NCBI GenBank assembly: GCA_956465555.1
Contig: OY101119.1
Location: 2,652,629 to 2,716,628, forward strand
From: Nitzschia sp. pyKryTriq1
Taxonomy: Eukaryota > Bacillariophyta > Bacillariophyceae > Bacillariales > Bacillariaceae
Direction of reading: 5' to 3'
Length of the DNA stretch: 64,000 nt
Part shown: one piece after another, positions 58,450 to 64,000 of the stretch
Layout: each line of letters starts with the position of its first letter
How positions within the stretch are numbered: position 1 is the stretch's first letter
Notes under the pieces: generated by a model
Told to the model about the DNA's origin: nothing
The model's input: the letters and a program-made list of their open reading frames with translations, nothing else
Database searches by the model: none
Translations under genes and position numbers: made by a program

Positions 58450-59640
58450 GGTGAAGGGGATTTAAAATGGCAGTGTGGACACGAGTGAAGTCGAACAAAA
58501 TTATGATCCAATCAACTACTCCGTTGGCCTTGAATGCTACTAGAGAAATCAAATTTGTAACTGGTTGCGGTGGCTCTTGCTCGTCGTATCGGGTATCAAT
58601 CCAAGCGAAATAAGTGCTCTTCAAGTACCTGTAGCTGCCGACTAAGAAGTTTTTTCAAAGAGCTGCCTTCCAAAGTCAGGACGATGGTTCTCCTTGTATT
58701 GCGTGCGTCAAAAAGAGAAAGCAGGAAAGGTTGACCGTTTTGTCGGAGGGACTGCCTCTTCGACCCGGTACAAGTATCTGTTGCCGGAATTCTGCACGGT
58801 CAGAAAGCAGCAGCAAGCATGCAAGCGATGGGAAATCGGGAAGCAGCGATGGCTAACCCCTAAGTGTACGACCCATTTGAGCACTAACTTATTCTACTTC
58901 AAATGTTCTGATGGGAGCAAAGTTATAGTTCAGGGGTCTTTGATTGATGGCTTGCCGCTTGCCCCGCCCGCCGCCGCACCCATCCACGCATGCCCTGCCA
59001 TTTTGACAATAGATTCCCAACGTAGAAAGAACGTGGAATTCCTACTAATGACGTCACGGCAAACGGTACCGAAGCACTTGTGCGACATAGATGCGACGCG
59101 CTTTCCAGTACACATACCGCAGCACGTACGCACTTACGTACCGGCATATTTACAGTAGTGGTACCGGTAGTACTGTACTGTACAGTACACAGTACCGTAC
59201 GCGTTCTCGTACCCCAGTTACCTACAGGTATGATACGTAATCGTACGAACTGTCTCGCGGGCCCTGCCTGTATGTCCGCCCCGCTTCATACGCTTATCCA
59301 AGTTTTTGCCTTTACCACGCGCAACCGCGCATTTTCACGCTAATCCAAGTTCAAAAATCGCTCTTCCAAGTTATTCTGTCCGTCTGTCACCCAAACGGAA
59401 CGCACAGAACGCCAAAAATGACCCTCCTTAATTGATTTTTATCAACAACACTCGCGCACCTCAAGCATACAAGCTGCCCCAATGAAAACAACTCATTTCT
59501 CAATGTTCGCCAAATATTCCAGATGTGTTATGTAAACACATGCACCAGACCGTCCAATTTAATTGTATTTTATTCAGGATTCTCTCGCCGATGGCGATTT
59601 CTCGCCATTTTTTGTTGTGTCGGTCGCAAAATACCACAAC
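58450..59640. other. Upstream region of the USP gene, no supported gene
   Basis: A plus-strand frame at 58694-59158 has no recognisable features and runs into a GTAC cluster (about 59140-59212, with GGTACCGGTAG and CTGTACTGTACAGTAC). The right end leads into the minisatellite. Confidence 0.45.
59140..59212. repeat. GTAC-rich palindromic cluster
   Basis: Consecutive GTACCGGTAG, TACTGTACTGTACAGTACA and GTACCGTACGCG strings; same class as the clusters at 11.7 and 13.3 kb. Confidence 0.75.
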
Positions 59641-59649
59641 AAGCATCAT

Positions 59650-60412
59650 CTTTCTCGCCGCCTACGACCATTACTCCTTCGCCCCACCCAAATCTACTCT
59701 TTCGCCCTCTTGTCGTCGTCTTTTTAGACTACCGACGATTCCTGCCCTACTGCTGCCCTCTACCCTACGACTCCTTCGCCTCTCCTCGCCGTCTTTTTAG
59801 ACTACCGACGATTTACTTTTTTATTTGACCGACGACTACTCCTTCGCCCTGCCGCTGCCCTCTACCCTACGACTCCTTCGCCTCTCCTCGCCGTCTTTTT
59901 AGACTACCGACGATTTACTTTTTTATTTGACCGACGACTACTCCTTCGCCCTGCCGCTGCCCACTACCCCACGACTCCTTCGCCCCTCGTCGCCGTCTTT
60001 TTAGACTACCGACGATCTACTTTTTTATTTGACCGACGACTACTCCTTCGCCCTCCCGCTGCCCACTACCCCACGACTCCTTCGCCCCTCCTCGCCGTCT
60101 TTTTAGACTACCGATGATCTACTTTTTTATTTGACCGACGACTACTCCTTCGCCCTGCCGCTGCCCACTACCCCACGACTCCTTCGCCCCTCGTCGCCGT
60201 CTTTTTAGACTACCGACGATCTACTTTTTTATTTGACCGACGACTACTCCTTCGCCCTGCCGCTGCCCACTACCCCACGACTCCTTCGCCTCTCGATTTA
60301 CTTCTTTATTTGACCGACGACTACTCCTTCGCCCTGCTGCCCACTACCCTACGACTCCTTCGCCTCTCGATTTACTTCTTTATTTGACCGACGACTACTC
60401 CTTCCCAGCCGT
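59650..60412 (+). repeat. 102-bp minisatellite with shortened end copies
   Basis: The unit includes TTTTTTATTTGACCGACG, CTACTCCTTCGCCCTGCCGC and CGTCTTTTTAGACTACCGAC. The same anchor base (A of ACTTTTTT) recurs at 59815, 59917, 60019, 60121 and 60223, a constant 102-base period, then at 60300 and 60374 (77 and 74 bases) in copies lacking the CGTCTTTTTAGACTACC part. A diverged copy precedes 59815. The full period is a multiple of three. Copies differ by a few substitutions only. Confidence 0.95.
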
Positions 60413-60419
60413 CAAAAGG

Positions 60420-60725
60420 ATGACGGCAATCAAGCAGGAGGTCGAGGTTCCCACTGTTGATGTTCACGCTGGAGTGGCTGCAACACCACCCAACGCTGCT
60501 GTTGATGGTGTTGAAGCGATTTACCCAAGCAATGCAGCACTAGTTTGGCATCCACCTATTACACGACGTGGTGGCGGAATCCCACGAGTGCAGTTCGACG
60601 CTTTGCCGTTGACTTTTGGAAGGCAAGAGTCGAGCGATGAGGACGAAACTGCAAGCATGGATACATGTGACAAGGAGAATGGGAGTGTCATCACCGTCTA
60701 TGAAGAGTGGGAGATGAGGAAATAG
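60420..60725 (+). CDS. Hypothetical small protein after the minisatellite
   Basis: This 101-residue frame starts eight bases after the minisatellite ends. It is unlike low-complexity shadow frames: KQEVEVPTVDVH, then HPPITRRGGGIPRVQFDALPLTF, then an acidic SSDEDETAS stretch and a charged end (EEWEMRK). I recognise no family. The frame also stays open upstream into the last repeat, so the real protein might start earlier or be a fragment of a larger gene. Confidence 0.3.
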   Translation: MTAIKQEVEVPTVDVHAGVAATPPNAAVDGVEAIYPSNAALVWHPPITRRGGGIPRVQFDALPLTFGRQESSDEDETASMDTCDKENGSVITVYEEWEMRK

Positions 60726-61125
60726 AAAAAAGTTGGCCGCTTGATGATCGAAAAACTCAAAGTTTCGGTGCATTTGGGGGGGGGTAAGAGCCATTTTCCA
60801 AGGCACAAATCGATGGAGTGTGTGGGTCAAGTGAGTCAATTTTGGTTGTTACGGGGGGTGCGGATGACGGACGGTAATGATGACGTCTGAATGACGGACG
60901 TCATCCTATTATGTCTTTTCGTGTCTTGAGTCAATATTTTAGTTAAGTAAAATTAGAACTTGGATGACCGTAAATCTGACCTTGGATATACCATGGGTGC
61001 GTCCGCCCCCGCCCCGCCCGCCGGGCGTCCCTCCATCCCCAGCTGATCTACCGGTAAAGTAGTAGTAGGCCTCTACTATCTCTACTCTCTCTCACTCTAC
61101 TCTAGAGTAGAGACTAGTAGAGTAG

Positions 61126-61155
61126 AGTAGAGAGAGAGAGAGAGAGAGAGAGAGC
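61126..61155. repeat. (GA)n microsatellite
   Basis: An AG/GA dinucleotide run of about 14 units directly after a TAGAG-rich palindromic patch. Confidence 0.85.
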
Positions 61156-61172
61156 GTAGCTAGTTGAAATAG

Positions 61173-61230
61173 CACAGTACCGGTACAGTACCGGTACAGT
61201 ACAGGCGGTACAGTAATCGGTACCGGTAGA
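61173..61230. repeat. GTAC-rich palindromic cluster
   Basis: Repeated CAGTACCGGTA units (three in a row) followed by GGCGGTACAG and CGGTACCGGTAG. Same class as the other GTAC clusters. Confidence 0.75.
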
Positions 61231-62017
61231 GTCGTCGTCTTCTCCTGTGAACGACGTACTAGTGGTACTACTTCTGGTTCAGAATAACTTTCTACTACTA
61301 GCTAGCTCGAGCTATCACAAGTACTGTAGCAGTTAGCAGTGAGAGAATATAAGAGAGATAAACAAAAGAAGATGATTATTCTTGATGCCGACTGCACGCC
61401 AACAAAAGCGAGAAGACGATGGAATGCTGAGGACGCTCATACTAGCACGGCGGGGCGTCACCAGTGGTGGTGGTCCCCTTGTTGTTGTACGACGAAGTCC
61501 TCATATTTTTTAGTACTAGTACCCCGGCTTACGACTTTACGCTGCCTTCGTTGCTTTGCTATGAGCTACTGTAGCTAGTGGTAGTGGGAGTCGTAGTTTG
61601 TTGAATATGAGCTTATCCTACAGTAGTAGTAGTATCCAACGCTACCGGTATTCTTAGACTAGTAGGAGGTTTATGCTCCCACCAAAGTGTGATTGTTCTA
61701 GTGGGACGAGGAGTCGTCACCGACGGTGGAAAAGCGTTTCTCAACCACTGATCAAGAGAAACCGAAATGCCAGTAGTAGCTGTTCAAATAAAACCATTGT
61801 CGTCGAAGGCTGCGGAGTTTTCCTTTGTTTTACTCTCTAGAGGCTTCCGGTACTCAGTCGTATCTGATGTGCAAGTAGCGGGGACCTTCCATATGTCAGC
61901 ATCTAGTTCGCTCGACTAAACCTCTCCATACCACCAGTCTACTCCTACACTACCGGTAGACTAATACTATTGACTACGCATGTGACTTCGATTTCTTTTT
62001 ATTCAACTACGAGGCGT

Positions 62018-63123
62018 TTACGATGCTTGTACGGCAGCTTCGGCATCAGCTGCCTTCTTGGCTTCACGGGCCGCCCGTCGTTCCAGTCTCGACTTGGCAC
62101 GTCCCTTACGGGCCTCTGCTTGTTCGGAAAGTGCCTTTTCCTTGACATTGACAGCCTTAAGCTCGTGGATCTTCTCAAGCAAGACAGACTTGTTCTTGAA
62201 TTGGTTACCCTTGGCAAGCATGTACAACGAGTGGTAGATGTGCTTATCAATCTTTCCTTGATCCCGCATCTTCTTCAAAAGACGACGCAAGACGCGAGTT
62301 CGGCGCATCCACAAAACCTTGAAGGGAAGACGAGCATTGGCAGTACCTCGGCGCTTACCAATACCTGCAATTCAGCAATAAATAAAAGAGAGGGTGGTGA
62401 GTAAAATGTCGTCACGTGACAATGAGTACACAGTTCCGGTGAAGATTCCAGAACCATGCGTGGAACATGGACTACCGGTTGTCTGGCCGGTTGGACCTGT
62501 TACAGTCCGCACACTCTGGCCCCGAGCTAGGATAGAGCTGGGACTATCGCAAGAATCGCAACCACTCACGGAACCTTCTTTTGCAAGAAAGACCGAGCCA
62601 AAACAAGGGGCTTTCTAGATCAACCTCCAGAGGAGAATTCCAACGATAGTGTACTTACCAGTGTGACGTCCCTTTCTCTTGGCCTCATTTCTCAAAGTGA
62701 CACGAGCGCGCGAGTGAACAACAGCGGGCTTCTTGATGATCAAACCGTCACGGTGAAGACGGGCAATGTTGCGGCGAGAATTGGCAAGAGCAATCTCGTT
62801 GATCTCGTTGGGGTCCAACCAAATCTTGCGCTTTCCGCATTTCAAAACGGAAGCGGCGAGGCGCTTTTGAAGTTTCAGGGAGACTGTAGAGAAAACAAAA
62901 CGAAACAACACAGTCAGAATCTATTCTCGTAATTAATATGTGATACTAGAGGTCACCAAGAGCCCCGTTCAGTCCGAGACGCCGTGGTGGACGTTGGGGA
63001 GCGAAACTCCGCAGCATGATAAATCCACTATTCCAACGATAACAGCTACATCCCGCTACTACCCACTCCAAGCCCAATGACCCTATCTACGATTGTCTAC
63101 ACCCTCTTGTTCTTACCCGCCAT
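62018..63123 (-). CDS. RPL19: Ribosomal protein eL19
   Basis: Exons are 63123-63117, 62883-62659 and 62364-62018 (minus), giving 192 residues, the normal length for eukaryotic eL19 (large-subunit protein). The first coding exon is only seven bases (ATG GCG G) before a 233-nt intron, and the second intron is 294 nt; both are phase 1. Joining yields [40 protein letters not shown], the [16 protein letters not shown] block across the second junction and [15 protein letters not shown], all classic. The C-terminal helix is Lys/Ala/Glu-rich. These introns are longer than others in the window; I looked for box C/D snoRNA signatures in them and saw none convincing. Confidence 0.97.
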
Positions 63124-63682
63124 GGTTATTCAAATTAATTGAACAGAAGTAGCAATTGCGTCTTGGTGGTGACGAAGCGTCGCGGCCTCTTGCTGCTTTT
63201 CGCTGCTGTAACTCGGATTTGCCCGTCTCGGGAAGCAGTCTATGTTTCCACCGCGCAGACCCGCGTCCGTAGAATTTCTACTGCGCCCGACGTTGAAAGA
63301 AAATCGTAGTAAAACGGTAAGACAAGGTGAATCCACTATCGAAAGTGGATGGCTGTGCTACTTCTTTTGGGATGACTGATCCGACCACCCAACTCTGCTG
63401 GTCATCTTATTCCGCATGCGAGCCATAGTTGGAGACACCCATTCTACCAGTACAGTAGTAGACTTCCTCCTACGACAATCGTAACACTATCCTAAGACAA
63501 ATCTTCTGTTGCAGAAAGCTCTATAGTATAAAATCTGCTATGTTGGAGGCCAGGCGCATGATAAAAGTGAGAAGTCGGTCAACTATCAACCAGTACCGGT
63601 AGGCATCTTTAGCAGGACGTCATCAGTATACAAACGCAGATGCTAGACTGCTGGAACCGATCGAATTGGCAGAATCCACCCC
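63124..63682. other. Upstream region of the eL19 gene
   Basis: This runs between two minus-strand genes and should hold the eL19 promoter near its left end. No coding frame is supported; a CAGTACCGGTAGG string occurs at about 63592-63604. Confidence 0.4.
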
Positions 63683-64000
63683 CTATTCTTTCTTCTGCTG
63701 TTGCTTTCGTCTAGCCATGGCTTCTTCCGCCCGTTTCTTCAACATCTCCATCTTTTCAACTTTCCGTCTGGCTTCGGCAGCTGCTGTCTCTGCTTCTTCA
63801 GTCGCCTTTTCAATGTCTGCCTCCATCCGTACCAGATCATCTTCTTTCTTGCCGTTGTTTAACACAACATCTTGGACTGTGGGAGTCTCGTCGAAGTAAT
63901 CCTCTACAACGAATTTCTCGTCGAATATGTTCCGACCCTTCCGCAGTGCGCGACTTGGAATCATTTTGAGCTTTCCTGTCGTAAATGATCCACCAACAAT
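63683..64000 (-). CDS. Partial protein with C-terminal coiled coil (5' end beyond window)
   Basis: The frame ends at 63683 and is open to the right edge, so the start lies outside; a Met at 63964 is internal, because upstream codons still read like protein (IVGGSFTTGKLKMIPSRALRKG). The visible 105 residues have a conserved-looking first half (NIFDEKFVVEDYFDETPTVQDVVL) and a coiled-coil second half rich in Glu, Ala and Lys, ending RRKQQQKKE. I do not recognise the family. Confidence 0.65.
   Translation of the reverse strand: MVGGSFTTGKLKMIPSRALRKGRNIFDEKFVVEDYFDETPTVQDVVLNNGKKEDDLVRMEADIEKATEEAETAAAEARRKVEKMEMLKKRAEEAMARRKQQQKKE

Larger units (their letters stand above)
60726..62017. other. 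Intergenic region rich in CTCTAC/GTAGAG and GTAC strings
   Basis: No supported gene. A G tract of about ten lies near 60777-60786. A self-complementary CTCTACTCTAGAGTAGAG patch is at about 61080-61125, followed by a GA run (61126-61155) and a CGGTACAGTACCGGTAC cluster (61173-61230). More GTAGTAGTAG and CTACCGGTA strings occur at 61560-61660 and 61930-61975. The right end is the 3' flank of the eL19 gene. Confidence 0.5.

Noticed and set aside
58694-59158. 154-codon plus-strand frame
   Set aside because: No family, biased composition, and it runs into a GTAC cluster at its end.
62366-63116. Possible snoRNA in the eL19 introns
   Set aside because: I looked for paired C (RTGATGA) and D (CTGA) boxes with a terminal stem and found only isolated partial matches.
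1-64000. tRNA genes
   Set aside because: Scanning for the B-box string GTTCRANNC found matches only inside protein-coding exons (for example near 30667 and 36807) without a matching A box or acceptor stem.

Overview
This window is nuclear DNA from a eukaryotic alga, most probably a diatom. Several predicted proteins start with a signal peptide followed by an ASAF-type cleavage motif, which is the bipartite import signal of red-algal-derived secondary plastids (clearest in the protein at 12277-13047, which reads NASAFLAS). Genes are intron-poor. The introns are short (about 66-300 nt) with GTAAGT/GTGAGT-type donors, mostly in phase 1. Genes lie on both strands without operon logic. I cannot name the species.

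Layout. 0.7-3.3 kb: a chalcone-isomerase-like protein and a plastid-targeted EamA transporter (both minus). 4.2-11.4 kb: a three-exon gene for a 2,337-residue membrane flavoprotein with no family I can name. 12.3-19.2 kb: a thylakoid-type protein of unknown function (minus), a PH-zinc-PI4K-beta fusion (plus) and a YjbQ/UPF0047 protein (minus). 19.7-28.9 kb: an unknown protein, a membrane SGNH/GDSL hydrolase, a glycolipid-transfer-protein-domain protein (all plus), a two-HKD phospholipase D-like enzyme (minus) and formate-tetrahydrofolate ligase (plus). 29.1-42.2 kb: an anoctamin/TMEM16 protein with a 1,000-residue N-terminal extension (minus), a 1,787-residue PH + DUF547 membrane protein (plus) and a TIC21/DUF3611 plastid envelope protein (minus). 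43.5-58.4 kb: an RRM/PWI splicing-type factor and a four-domain CHRD protein (plus), then an M3 oligopeptidase and a USP32-like deubiquitinase (minus). 58.5-64 kb: a 102-bp minisatellite, ribosomal protein eL19 (minus) and the 3' part of a coiled-coil protein running off the right edge.

Splice junctions were worked out by hand for the flavoprotein, PI4K, YjbQ, PLD, formate ligase, anoctamin, CHRD, M3 peptidase, USP and eL19 genes. Each join restores one open frame, and most restore a conserved motif across the junction. Many separate open frames therefore collapse into single genes.

Functionally, between 14 and 41 kb an unusual share of genes deal with membrane lipids (PI4K, SGNH hydrolase, GLTP, PLD, anoctamin, PH/DUF547). 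This may be chance, since eukaryotic gene order rarely reflects pathways. Intergenic DNA repeatedly carries palindromic GGTACC/CGGTACCG strings and CTACTAGTAG strings, which look like a genome-wide feature. I found no tRNA or rRNA genes, CRISPR arrays or convincing mobile elements.
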